Of a stretch of 64,000 nt of DNA, positions 1 through 11,065 are shown piece by piece (the first letter of the stretch is position 1; each line of letters opens with the position of its first letter). The DNA comes from Diphasiastrum complanatum (Eukaryota > Streptophyta > Lycopodiopsida > Lycopodiales > Lycopodiaceae): the NCBI GenBank assembly GCA_029204225.1, contig CM055104.1:39674527-39738526 (forward strand), written 5' to 3'. The notes beneath the pieces are model-generated. The model had not been told where the DNA came from. It was given only the letters and a program-made list of their open reading frames with translations, and did not search any database. The position numbers and the translations under genes were made by a program.

Positions 1-1338
1 TTGAAGATTAGGATGGCCTAATCTTTTATGCCATAGGTCCACCTTTGTCATCTCCTCCCTAACCATGTTCACACTTTCAATGGCCACATTAGTATCCAAC
101 TTAAAAAGTATCCCTTACTTAGTGCCACTAGCTATGCATTTATTACTTTTCAAGATGGAACACACTCCATTCTTGAAATGTACATGTAGTCCATTATCCA
201 TCAATTTTCCAACACTAAGCAAATTTTTAGTAATGGTTGGAACATACAAGACATTATCTAGATCTATCCTTTTAGATGATCCTAAGCATAATGAAATGCT
301 TCCAATACCATCTATTTTACATTCTTGATCACTAGCAGTGTAGATAGATTTCTTAGAATCATTACAAGAAAGTAAAGTAGAGAAAAAATGCTTGTTGAAT
401 GACATGTGGGAACTAGCCCCATAGTCAATCCACCATGTCTCTTTGCTTGATGGTGGATTTGATGCTACCATCAAGGATGTATTGAAACCATCCTCTTTCT
501 CCTCCTTTTGTGCAAGGTTGCTTTGATTTTCATTCACTTGTGCATTCTTCTTATTAAAGCATTCGAAAGCAAAGTGTCCTTTCTTTCCACAAAAGAAACA
601 CTTTATCTTGGCTTTGTTCTTGTTCTTCCCTTTGGAGGTAGATCCACCATCCTTGCCCTTGGACTCCTTGCCTTGGTGCTTCTTGAATGGTCGAGACTTC
701 TTTTGCATTTGGATGTAAAATTTGCTTTTTCATCACCACCTTGTAGTGACATAGACCCCATCCTAGCTTTGAGGTGTAGAATCCTACTCTCCTCGGCCAC
801 AAGCACATCATGTAGCTTGTCAATGGTTGGAAGTTGGTCTTGGATGACAAATGTTTGAACAAGATTGGTGAACTCATCACCAAGTCCATTCAATATGACT
901 TGTACTAGTTCTTGATCTTGGATTTTGTCTCCAACTGAGCCCAATTTTTTGTTTAAAGATTTGATTCTTAGGACATATTCTTGACCACTTCCTCCATTTC
1001 CCTTCATGCTTTGGAGTACTTGACTCCTTAGCATGAGTACTCTAGAGGTGTTGTTGGATTCATAAATGCTCTTTTGTGAATCCCAAGCCTCTTTGGATGA
1101 GGCACAAGAAGCTATCTCTTTCAAGAGGGAATTGATTACATTCAATGCAAGGCTAATCTAGCCTTCTTCTTGTATTTCAATTGTCTTGACCTCCTTGAGG
1201 TTCTTCCTCAACTCCAAGAACAATATCATAGAGGTCATGGATCACAAATAGTGATTCCATCCTCACTTTTCATATGAAATAATTTGTGAATGTTAGTCTC
1301 TCGCAAGATTCTAACAAGAATCCACCCATGGATGACAT
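1..1338 (-). pseudogene. Copia A: gag, zinc knuckle, protease and pre-integrase fragment
   Basis: Ty1/Copia polyprotein 5' part that runs off the left edge of the window. The likely start is the ATG at 1336-1338 (MSSMGGFLLE), the same opening seen in the other Copia copies here. Gag follows, with the family motif KVRMES, then a CX2CX4HX4C zinc knuckle (CFFCGKKGHFAFEC, about 570-610). The protease motif reads WWIDYGASSHM, with Tyr where the usual DSGA has Ser. At the left edge is the pre-integrase motif LWHKRLGHPN. Lesions: a TGA at 1270-1272 where the relatives have Trp-Lys around IWKVRMES, disruption near 1146-1200, and a one-base frameshift near 708-715 just before the knuckle. It cannot make a working Gag-Pol. 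Its promoter would be the LTR to its right. Confidence 0.9.
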
Positions 1339-1899
1339 ATTGAATGATTTACCTATGAGATGCACAAAGATGTCGTAAAAGTGAATGATCTAAGATAGAT
1401 TTCTAGCTCACTAAGAAGCTTCTAATCTCAGACCAAGCAACCTAGCCCAAGCTTGGATGATGATGTACTAGACCTACTCAAAACACACATTCAAATATTG
1501 ATTCTAGCACTTTTATGCTTGATGTCACTTCACACTCTTAAGATCTGAACAAATCAGTCTTGATGATCTGATCTAGTGCTTTAAATGAAATGCTTCAATG
1601 ACTCAAACTCTATTTGATAATTAGCATATGATAGATTGAACCTAGATCTAGACAATGTACTAAAAAGCATGAATTTTGGACTAGTATCCAAGATTTTGGA
1701 CCAAAAACAAGTATGGAACTTGTTTTGATAGCTGTTGTATAGTCTCACATGTGTGGATAGTACACTTGCAGCCCACAAATCGATTTGGACCAAAGCAAAT
1801 GAAGCTACCACTCTCTTAGAGCTCACCCACAGATCAAAACCAACAATTTGACAATGATTTTTAGTTGTGTAATGGATCATTACATTCCTCTTGTACCAA
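1339..1899 (-). other. 5' untranslated leader of Copia A
   Basis: Non-coding stretch between the primer-binding site and gag of element A. Similar A/T-rich leaders of about 0.5-0.8 kb precede gag in the other Copia copies. It contains a CACATGTGTGG palindrome at about 1747. A short minus-strand open frame at 1581-1880 has no recognisable motif and is not called. Confidence 0.6.
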
Positions 1900-1911
1900 G
1901 CTCTAACACCA
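1900..1911 (-). promoter_or_regulatory. Primer-binding site of Copia A (degenerate tRNA-iMet)
   Basis: The reverse complement reads TGGTGTTAGAGC, two mismatches from the plant initiator-Met primer site TGGTATCAGAGC. It directly abuts an LTR end ...TTCACA, as expected for a reverse-transcription start. Confidence 0.75.
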
Positions 1912-2470
1912 TGTGAATTTTCTGAATCTAGGACAATGATTGATCGTACTAATCAATCTACAAGAGTTATTGATTGCCAAATCAAAGGATTCATCAAGTT
2001 CTATTGCTAGATCTTCATCTAGAAGCAAATCTCTAACTATTTAGCAAGATCAATAGATGTAATACCAAAAAAGTATCAAGGGTGGTCTCACACATGTGGG
2101 GAATAGTCATTGTATAGACTATTACCAGAGAGCAAAGTATAATAACATTTGGTACCATTTCAAGCATAAAATCACAAACAAATGTGTAAATCTCAAGCAA
2201 CTTGCTAGAATGGAAATCTCTCATCAACTTCTCATTAGATTTGGTGATCTCTTTATAGATCAAGTACATGAATGACCTGTATACTAGTCCAGCAGGTCTT
2301 TACACATGTGGGGAGTGCCACATCATGTTGATCCACCAATAGGAACAAGATATGCTCATAGATCAAAGTTGACTTATCCTACTAGCTAGAATCCAAATGC
2401 CAGTCTCCACAAAAAGTGGAATCTTCCCTATAAAATAGGATCTAGGAGAATATGTACATTGGTGTCACCA
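1912..2470 (-). mobile_element. 5' LTR of Copia A
   Basis: On the minus strand this ends in ...AAAATTCACA next to the primer-binding site. The outer end is uncertain; a TGGTGACACC start at 2470 is a reasonable guess because a different LTR-like unit starts at 2471. It contains CACATGTG palindromes near 2090 and 2302 and a possible TATA (CTATAAAG, near 2254) on the minus strand, in line with the other Copia LTRs here. Confidence 0.55.
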
Positions 2471-2605
2471 TGTTAGAAAGTGTCAAGGCTATAGCCCTTG
2501 CACAACACTCTAGGAACAAAAAGGATGGGTAGCTTAGTGGTAGAGCATCTCACCGGAATGGGGGAGGTCCTAGCACCACACACACCGAGTGTAAAGCTTT
2601 TCACA
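2471..2605 (+). mobile_element. Short LTR-like unit with a tRNA-like domain
   Basis: A 135-base stretch starting TGTTAGAAAG and ending TTTTCACA, directly followed by a perfect tRNA-iMet primer-binding site. This is LTR-end architecture at TRIM-like size. Inside, from 2523, the sequence resembles the 5' half of a tRNA: the D-arm region TAGCTTAGTGGTAGAGC (2530-2546) contains a perfect pol III A-box match (TRGYNNARNNG). A B-box-like GGTCCTAGCACC lies at about 2567-2578 but is degraded. No matching second LTR was found nearby, so the left boundary is inferred from the TG end only. Confidence 0.5.
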
Positions 2606-2618
2606 TGGTATCAGAGCC
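2606..2618 (+). promoter_or_regulatory. Primer-binding site (tRNA-iMet) of the short LTR unit
   Basis: TGGTATCAGAGCC matches the canonical plant initiator-Met primer site exactly and follows ...TTTTCACA. The internal region is lost after about 20 bases, where a minus-strand Copia pol fragment begins. Confidence 0.75.
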
Positions 2619-2639
2619 ATGGTTGTGGTTGTTCCAAAG

Positions 2640-3385
2640 ATCAGAATCGAGCTGACTGAGTGCCTCTTTGACAATAGTCGGTTCTTGAACAAGATAAACT
2701 ATAGACTCATCGACATAGCTTATAGGTGGTCTATGATCTCTTGTCGATCTTCTGGGAAATGAGCAAAGTTGATTGTTTTCATCATATTGTAGTTGCTGAG
2801 CTGCAACGTCATCTTCTTTGGATTCGTTGTTGATAAGTTGTTATTCTAAAATGGACGAGCTAGGACCTTCAATAGGAATAGTCAACTTGGAAACATAGAG
2901 GTTTGATAATTTGGGAGAGTCTGATAGTTCTACCATATGAGCTGTGCCCTTGCCTTTGAGGTCGATAAACTGATCTTCGATAAAGACAATATCCCGACTA
3001 GTGAATATCTTCAATTCGACATGATCATACAACTTATAAGCTTTATCTGAAATAGTGTAGCTAATGAAAATATATTTCATACTCTAGAAGTCAGGCTTCT
3101 TCTTGAGATCTTGCGGTATTTGCGATTAAGTGATACATCCAAAAACTCGTAGGTTGGATAAGGATGGTTTGGAGCCAATCCAAACTTCATAATATGATTT
3201 GTTTGAGAGGCCTTTAGTTCGACATCTGTTCTGAATATAATATGCAGTGGAAACAACTTCAAATCAGAAGGATTTTGAAAGTGTTGCGTGAGCAAGCATA
3301 CACTTAGCAGATTCGACTAAGGTTCTATTTTTTATCTCAGCAAGTCCATTCAATTGAGGCGAATAGGAGGTAATGTATTGTTGGT
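2640..3385 (-). pseudogene. Copia integrase C-terminal to RT-start fragment
   Basis: Decayed minus-strand pol piece of the same lineage as element H. Reading leftwards from 3385 it shows the integrase motif around KNRTLVESAKCM (the conserved Glu region), the segment equivalent to GSKPSLSNLRVFGC, then YTISDKAYKLYD and TSRDIVF. It ends in the linker that precedes reverse transcriptase (RRSTRDHRPPISYVDE, then EPTIVKEAL). At least two frame changes and stops separate these motifs. It stops at about 2640 against the + strand primer site and at about 3385 against the dispersed repeat. LTRs are absent. Confidence 0.8.
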
Positions 3386-5673
3386 CTACAACATTGCAAA
3401 ATATCAACCAACAAGAATAGCAAAGTCTAACATATATAATTTACGTACTTACATGGTTATACTTATATTTTATGTACTTATTAGATCTAGTACCACACAA
3501 TCAACTGTAAACTGAAGACCTACGATCTTAATGGATACGACATTGATATGTCCATATGGCTCGATTGAAGTTTGATCAACTAAATTCAGCCGATGCTTGT
3601 ATTTGGTGTGTAAATTTATATGTCTATGCCTCACTATGATGACATTATGAGATTCTTTCAAGAGCTAAGAGGATTGGAAAAAGTCATATATAGTTATTTA
3701 TTTATTTCGGCACTTACTAGAATCTTGAACAAAAATGCAAGAATAAGACCAAATGTACTAAATAGCTATAAATAAATGTACTAATTTATGTCAGACATAC
3801 TCTTGAAATAAATTGGACCAATTAAAAATAAATGTGAGATTACAAGCTTTCAGCCATAAACTATGTGGATGTTGTCAATGAATGTATTGTAGTTTTGCAG
3901 TTCAATTACAGATGGTTGAAATTTCTCATCACCATGATATGATGTTTTGCATGATGTTCCCATGAAGTTTTCAAAGAATAGATGCATCATTAGTCTTTAC
4001 AATAGACCTAGCAAATGAGATAAGCTCTCAAGTCTAAACAATCTATTACAATTGGATCTAATCAAATATAAAATCAAGTACATGTAAAATTGCGAAGGAT
4101 ATGTGACTATATCTAGATTTCACTAGAAGAAAACATCATACGTAGATATTAAGGGGAGTGTATGTAATTGAATTAGTTACCCAATTCTTTTCTAAAGCAA
4201 AGAGACTCCAATACACTGTCATCTTGGTTTTGAGATATTCTAGTGACATACTTGTTTCCAACATATATAAAATAAATCATAAGTCTTCTAATACTTGTAA
4301 AAATCTAGCAAATTATTGTACTTAAGATTTGTTGTTCATATTGATAATTGATATTAGATTCAAAACGCACATAAAACTGTTGAGATTACTAACTAGACTA
4401 AAACCTGCAATTTTGAATTTTGGAACATTTATGAGAATCTTTGAAAATTATTATACATTTTAGTCATTCAACACAAGATTTATTATCAATTCTTAAAATC
4501 AAATTGTGCAATTTCTAAATGCATCTCATTAATGCATTGGATTGTGTCAATAGACACCTTGGTCAATTGAGTATATAAGGAATGCCAAAAGTTATAATTT
4601 GATGAAAGAATTAAGGTCAAGTGGGTAGAGACAATTATTGAAATTGGGAATAAGAACTAATATGGGCATATGAAGGAAATCTTCAGACATCTTCATATGT
4701 GCTTGGGATTGATATTGTCCTTAATCCCTAAGCATTTTGAACATATGTATAGTGCATTTTGTCATGAAACCATTTTCGTTTCGTTGTCGCAAACGATTTT
4801 GTTTCTTTGAATTTTCTTTTGCGCGGAAGTTTCACAGGAACCTAGACACGCGACTACACATCACAGAACATATTCCATTCTAACAATCAAGACAGATGGC
4901 ACAAGACAAGGAGATGCACGAAAAATAGAGCAATCAATTATGAGTTTGATTTTTAGAGCGAGATCGTCAGTGTCTTGCTCGTTGGCGAAATGACACTTTG
5001 CTCTTTCGTTGTGTTTTGCTCGTTGGGCGCAGACTTTCATGCACAGCTCTTTCGTTTTTGTCTTTTTCTTTCCTGCTCTACTCTTTATGTCTCTCTATAT
5101 CAATGAATTACAGAATCGTCTTTTATGATCTAGAAAAGATAGTTTATATCTCCACTATGTGGAGTTTACAAGATATTTAAAACAAAGAATTACAAGACTA
5201 GTTAACGCTAATCAACTAATCAGTTACTCTCCGTTGTTACTACTCGTTTCAGCTGGGCATGAAGTTTGAGACTCCAAGCCCGTTGAGCTGCCAGCTGGCA
5301 GCGCAAAAGATTTCCTTTTGTTTCTTTTGTTTCCTTTCGTTTCTTTCATGTCTTCTCGTTTTGTGTCCCTTTGCAGTTTTGCGGTCCTGGAGGTATGTTT
5401 GTGATTCGCAAATGATTCACGAATCATTCGTACTTCGTTTGTCCCGGAAGCACGCTGACTTTCACGAATCGTTCGACCTTCGAGTCAAGGCTCGTTGACT
5501 TGTGTGTTGCAACAAAGTTGCAGGAGTTCGCCATTTCTGACACATTTAATTTGGATGGAGAAAAAAATCACGATTTTTACCTCATTACTAAACATATAGA
5601 TTTGAATCAAAACCACATGATTATTGAAAGGCATGGGCCAAAGTAGCCGATGAGGACCAAAAGTGAATGACAA
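3386..5673. repeat. Dispersed repeat, copy 1 (non-coding)
   Basis: About 1.5 kb of A/T-rich sequence (not counting the solo LTR inserted in it) that is closely matched, in the same orientation, by 37900-39575. Shared landmarks are ACAACATTGCAAAATAT at the left, a stretch around TTAGATCTAGTA, and ACCTCATTACTAAACATATAG near the right end. Homology ends at GTGAATGACAATAATAA in both copies. No coding motif is seen. It may be part of an LTR or another unclassified transposon. Confidence 0.8.
4755..5547. mobile_element. Solo LTR with 5-bp target-site duplication
   Basis: A 783-base insertion (4760-5542) beginning TGTCATGAAA and ending TTTCTGACA, with 5-bp terminal inverted repeats TGTCA/TGACA. It is flanked by direct repeats CATTT at 4755-4759 and 5543-5547. 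The second copy of the surrounding repeat has an uninterrupted CATTTAAATTGG at 39441, so it serves as the empty site. Size, TG...CA ends and a 5-bp duplication fit a solo LTR left by recombination between two LTRs. Internal features include TATATC at about 5096 and T/C-rich tracts. Strand and family are undetermined. Confidence 0.85.
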
Positions 5674-5976
5674 TAATAACTTGGGTTCTACTAGATCTAT
5701 GAAGGAAGTATAGTAATTCTAAGTCATCGATTGGTTGAGGGTTCTCATTTTTTATGATGTGTATGGCAACAAATTTACTAGATATAAAAACAAAATTTTG
5801 AATATTTTGAAATCAACTAATTTCAAAAAGGTCAAAGATCTCATAGCCACCATTGAATGATGACGTTAGCCGATTTTTTGACATGATAAATCGGGCTAAA
5901 CTAGAGAAGAAAACATGTTATTTCATCAAATATGCTACTTACTTAGTGTGACCAGCAAACATTTTGGCCATATAGC
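5674..5976. other. Non-coding spacer
   Basis: About 300 bases with no recognised motif, between the dispersed repeat and the Gypsy-type composite element. Confidence 0.5.
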
Positions 5977-8889
5977 CATAGCCGAAGGGGTCCCAGTCCG
6001 CCCAAAATGGACTACCGAGAGGTTTGATAAATGAATCTTTGTGTTGTTTGAGACTTTTTCAAGTTCTCTTTTTTACCCAGCCCGTATGGAAATCAGAGAC
6101 TGGCTAGTATTTTTTAGCACTTGGATATTTGGAAAATGTCAAGAATTTTCAACAAAGACCAACATTCTTCTCCAACCGATCTTTTTGGACCAAAAACGTC
6201 AATTAAAAGACGAATGAAAAATACCATCACCAGAAAATTGGGCACCACAAGTATCAAATATCACACTAGGACAATGGGCCATGGAACAAAAATGGGCAAA
6301 ACCTTCATACTTAAGGAAGTACCTAATGCATAAGGGCCACCCAGGGCTCAATTATCATGAGAGACCGGAAAAATGTCAAAGACCGTATGAATTTGAGAGG
6401 ATGCCGACAAAATGTGAAATATCGGGCATAAGACCTTTACTCAAGTTGACAAATGGGACATTTCTATTGGATGATGACATTGACCCACATGGGGCATGTA
6501 CCTTGGTCATGGGTGCCCATGTGGCCCTATCCACACTCTTCAATGCCATTTAAGAGTCCACATGGCACAAAGCCAAAAAGTCTAAATGAACCCTTGAAAA
6601 TGAGATGTTGAATGGTCAAAGGGCAGGATGAAATGAAAAATCGAAAGGTTGGGCCGTCATCCATTGACGGATATACATGCATGGCCAGCCTCACGCAAAG
6701 AGAACCAGCTCTGCCTTTTCATATCATTATGCTTTCATGCTTGTTTTCTCGCGTAGCCTTGCTGAGGTGCGATGGTGATATTTCTTCTTCACGTAATTTG
6801 TTGAGGGTGATGGTGACCAACTCTCCTTTTATGAGAGTAGAAAGGATCGTGGAACTGATCATTGTGTTTGAGAATTTCTTGAGTTGATCTGTGAAACTCA
6901 GTGTTGCAGATCCAACACGTATCAGAGATGGAGAGTGTGGTAGATTTCAATGTGTTCATGGAGAGATATGTAGCTGAAGGCATCTCATTTACTCTGAGTA
7001 ACGTCAGTACTGTTGAATATCCTGTTTCTGAGAGTATTGATCACCCGATGTAAGAGCTTCAAGGGAATGGTACTTTGATTATGAGAACGATGGATTAACG
7101 GCCAAGTCTACTCCTGCTCAAGAGCTTATATGGGCAGAGTCTCAGAGCTCCAAATTCTGATTGACCAGCATTGTTGCACTAACTATTTTGACTAAGATTT
7201 GTGGAGGCTGCATGCTAAGCGATTGATGCAGATCATGATCACTGACGGACGCGATAGGGAGATGAATCCTAGCTGACAACGTGAGCATCCTCTGAATGCT
7301 TGTTGACTGAAGTATCGCCATGTTGCTCTCTATCCTCCATGAAAGACTGTTGCAGCTGAGAATTATCGTCATTGACTGTCCTCATAGTGCGAATGCCACT
7401 CAGTTTTCAGTGGAGTTTCAGTTTATGGTGCGATCATCTGAAGAGACCATTGTTTCAGTACCTACATGAGCATGATTGCGTTGAGCAGCCACCTTTGACC
7501 AATATCCGCTTCTGTGATTCTATGAAGTGAAAGTTATGAGTCTGAGCGAACTGACTACATGAGTCACTTGAGCCAGATACCAATTGAGAGCCAGTTGGGC
7601 GTGGCTATCCGCAAGAGTCCGCCAGTTGGGAGCCTATTTCTATGAGCTTCGGGCCTGAGCAGACATCACTACTTTGATGAGAAACTGAGAGATTACCTTC
7701 AATCGATCTCTATGGGAGTGCTCACCATGCATTTAAGCAGTTGTATTATGAGTACTGGTCTATACTGATCTTACATCACGTATGAAGTATGGATTCTCAG
7801 TACACCCTTATCTGTCTCTATATAGTGATGAGATAACTAATTTCATGATGATTACTATCAAAGCACTGATCCATATGTGCAGTTCTCAGTACAGACTTTT
7901 CAATGATTCTGAGGAAGTTCTGCATGATGAGTTGTACGCATTCCTGCCAACATTATGTGTTTTTGACTTTCATTACATTAATTGAGTGCATTCCACAGAT
8001 GTTTGAATACTGAAGATCAAACATCGGTCTATGAGAGAGTGAGAGCTTTGTTACCTAGCTACTAAAACCAGTGAGGAATCGTTATTAGCAATGGATATTC
8101 TGAGTGAGAATAATTCCAAATCTTAGGACTGATTTGAGCAAATGTTAACTCCATCACTGATATGGGACCCATTGAGAATGCATGTCTGATTATCGTTGAA
8201 GAGCCATCATTGAACTAGAGCTGTCATTGTTGTCTACTATGGAGCAATCGAAGGATGTTGTCTCTGCTGCTTGGCCGATTGAAACTGCTAAACACAGTTT
8301 GTAGAAGACAGATGAGGAAGCTGATATCAAGCTGTCCGTAAACTGCATGAGCTTACTTTGGATCCTGCACGACTATCATTCATTTTGGCAACCAGTCTGC
8401 ACTTAGGAGCAACACTTCTTGGTGTCTACAAGGTGAACTTCAGCAACACGACACATTCCCGGAAGCCTAACCCTTGCATGATTGGTCTCTGATTTTCAAT
8501 GGGCTGGAGCTGAAGGAGGCCTAGGAAGAGAATCTCTCATGTAAGTTTCTACATTTCGCCTTCTCATTTCGCTAGTTGTGTATTAAATCTGTGAGAAATG
8601 GTATAACTGTGCATGTCATAGATATTGTACTAGTGATTACAGCTTCTTATTGCAAAAATCTTTAATGCATATTGTTTTCTTCCATGTCTTCATAAAAAAA
8701 GATTATAGTATGCTAAAAGAACTCATAGACAGTGTATTGTTATGTCTCAGGAGAAAGTTAAATGTAGGATAGTTCTGATTTGAGGTGATAATAGTTTTAG
8801 ACTCTAGCAGGATTGCTAGTTTGCTCAGAGTGATTGCTTTTTGTATGAATGCATTAGCTATGATCCCCTAAGTGGAAAATGCCCTAACA
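5977..8889 (+). repeat. Left LTR-like arm of the composite element
   Basis: It starts CATAGCCGAAGGGG and ends ATGCCCTAACA just before the primer-binding repeat. Three blocks match the right arm in reverse complement: about 5977-6030, 7448-8852, and 8853-8889. The segment 6031-7447 (about 1.4 kb) has almost no counterpart in the right arm, which points to an insertion here or a deletion there. Short open frames inside (for example 6121-6553, 6612-6887 and 7782-7985) carry no known motif. The last one is mirrored in the right arm because the DNA is repeated, which is not evidence of coding. Confidence 0.7.
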
Positions 8890-9475
8890 TTTTTGGTGCG
8901 TCTGCCGGGAGTGGCTTGATAAGGGAATATTAAAGGGTAGTCATACTACCAATGGTCTAGAAATTTCACGTGTCTGAGATTGCAAGGGTTGAGAATGATT
9001 CTGTTGTTTAGACCGTCAGCCGCACTTGTAAAAACATTTTTGGTGCGTCTGCCGGGAGTGGCTTGATAAGGGAATATTGCTTGAAGGGTAGTCATACTAT
9101 CAATGGTCTACAAATTTCATGTGTCTGAGATTGCAAGTGCTGAGAATGATTTTGTTGTTTAGACCGTTAGCCGCACACGTAACATTTTTTGTGCGTCTGC
9201 CGGGAGTGGCTTGACAAGGGAATATTGCTTGAAGGGTAGTCATACTATCAATGGTCTACAAATTTCATGTGTCTGAGATTGCAAGGGTTGAGAATGATTC
9301 TGTAGTTTAGACCGTCAGCCGCACACGTAACATTTTTGGTGCATCTGTAGGGAGTAACTTGATAAGGGACTATTGTTTGGAAAGTAGTTATCATACAAAT
9401 GGAATGTCCTGAGAATTTGCTAAATTGAATGAGTATGTTGCTTAGACCGTCGGCCACATGCATGATATTTTATGA
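8887..9475 (+). repeat. Fourfold tandem repeat of the primer-binding leader
   Basis: Four head-to-tail copies of a unit of about 148 bp, starting at about 8887, 9034, 9182 and 9330. Each starts ACATTTTTGGTGCG or a close variant, followed by CTGCCGGGAG, and ends near AGACCGTCAGCCGCAC. The start resembles the Gypsy Tat/Ogre primer-site context (TTTTGGCGCCGT-CTGCCGGGG). The first copy abuts the LTR end ATGCCCTAACA. The fourth copy is the most diverged (GCATCTGTAGGGAG). Confidence 0.85.
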
Positions 9476-10439
9476 CTTGTGTCATATTTGTTTTGAAATA
9501 CAATTATCCTAATGCTGAAGGTTGAGGTGGTTAGCATCACATAGTGATGTGTGTTGATCCCACAAACAAGGTTTCAGGGGCATTCTTGGAGTTGATGACT
9601 GAATATCACCTGTTTTAGATGAGTCGTTACTAAGAGGAATTGATAAAAATGATCATAGATGTGTTATTGATCTAGAATCAATATGGTTGGCATCCTAGAG
9701 GCCCATAAAATCTCATAGGAACTAGCTGCGAACCAGATGAGGACCTTATGCCATCAATTAACTTCTTTACCTGGCTAGGGGTACTCTTATGTGGGTACCT
9801 ATCTAGGCAAGCCTATTCAATGAACCCTGATGGCAAGGTTAAGGATGAGTGTCGTGAATTAGTAGAGATGGTCGAACAACATATGGGAGATATGCATGCA
9901 ACATTGTTAGCTTTGACACTAGATGTGAGACAACTTGGGAATTAGCAAGAGTTGATTAATCAACACTATGGCCATCAGTCCATACCATTGTGTCGGTATT
10001 GTCAGAAAGATCATGCCACTAATGATTGTTGGAATACAATATGTGAATACTGCAATAGGGTAGGCTAGCTAGAAGAAACTTGTTGAATTCAAAAAAAAAA
10101 AAAAGAGAGAGAGAAGCGTAGGGAAATCTGGTCCAAAGAGTTCTGAAGCAAAAAAAAAAACCCTCACAAATCTATCTGCTAGAGCATAGAATAAGATAGG
10201 ATTAGAAACAAGACAGCCGGAAAGCTACTGGACGAAGCCATAAAGGTAGATAAAGATCCAACATTGATTACTCAAGCTTAAAATTAGACTTGTCACTCGA
10301 ATATACCACTGATGATTATCACATAGGAAGAGCCATGGATGAGGGCCTGCTATATGAGTATTTTGGATACATAGGTGAAGTAATTATGTACCCAACACCT
10401 AGTAGAACAAATTCCATCTACAGCGATTTCAAGTACTAA
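9476..10439 (+). pseudogene. Leader with a decayed zinc-knuckle reading frame
   Basis: Mostly non-coding leader. A + frame from 9748 reads through one stop (TAG at 9943-9945) into a CX2CX3HX4C knuckle-like motif, CRYCQKDHATNDC, followed by a second CX2C (CEYC), then another stop at about 10066. Short poly-A tracts occur at about 10090-10103 and 10150-10159. This may be an older gag remnant or a duplicated C-terminal gag piece lying upstream of the main gag. Its role is not inferred. Confidence 0.45.
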
Positions 10440-11065
10440 TTGTTCGGCACTGTAGAGAGTAGTGCAATAACTAGAAGGCCACATATGCCAACCCCTACAT
10501 GTAGAAATAATTGCAATGGAAACCCTGCACTCATGGGCCATGAACTTAGAATGCCAGATGATTTCGGGAGTTCAGATATGTTGTCTATTCCCTTGAGCCA
10601 TAACGTATTTGATCCCCTCCTTGACGGGATAGACCAATCCACTAGTGTGACTAGTGAGCCGTTGACAAATGGGTGGAGTGAAAAATCTTTTGACCAACTA
10701 AGTGCATCACTTGATATTGACCGAATGTCCATAGACATCCAGGAGAAGCACATAGTATCCATTGAGATTCCAGAGTCTAGTGTGCCATCATTGAATGAAA
10801 CTTTAGAGACATTCTTATCTAGTAATCCAGATCAAGCCATAGAGCCAAATATAGAGTTGGAGGAATTTCTATTTGATCTATACCAAGTTATAGATCTTTG
10901 ATTACAAACACCTTATTCTCCAGATCCTGAATTAACACCTGTGATAGTGAGAAGTACACAAGATATATCACTTGAGGATCCTCCATCAGAGATTGAAGTG
11001 GATAAGTTTGTAGGACTTATAAAATCTTCATTGCAAATATCTGATCTAGCAAATGATCCCCCACT
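10440..11065 (+). pseudogene. Acidic, low-complexity reading frame upstream of gag
   Basis: An open frame of about 150 codons (to 10901) rich in Ser, Asp, Glu and Ile, with no recognised domain. It begins with a TTG codon rather than ATG, so the start is arbitrary. A related acidic composition continues past the stop and into the long gag frame. It is probably the N-terminal part of the gag-region polypeptide, now broken. Function unknown. Confidence 0.4.

Noticed and set aside
115-889. Plus-strand and extra minus-strand frames over Copia A
   Set aside because: Other-frame shadows of the gag-protease sequence.
2523-2591. A functional tRNA gene
   Set aside because: Only the D-arm/A-box half is convincing; the anticodon arm, B box and acceptor stem do not fold into a full tRNA.
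6121-6887. Three + frames of 70-91 codons as genes
   Set aside because: They lie in the left-arm-specific block, overlap in different frames and show no motif.
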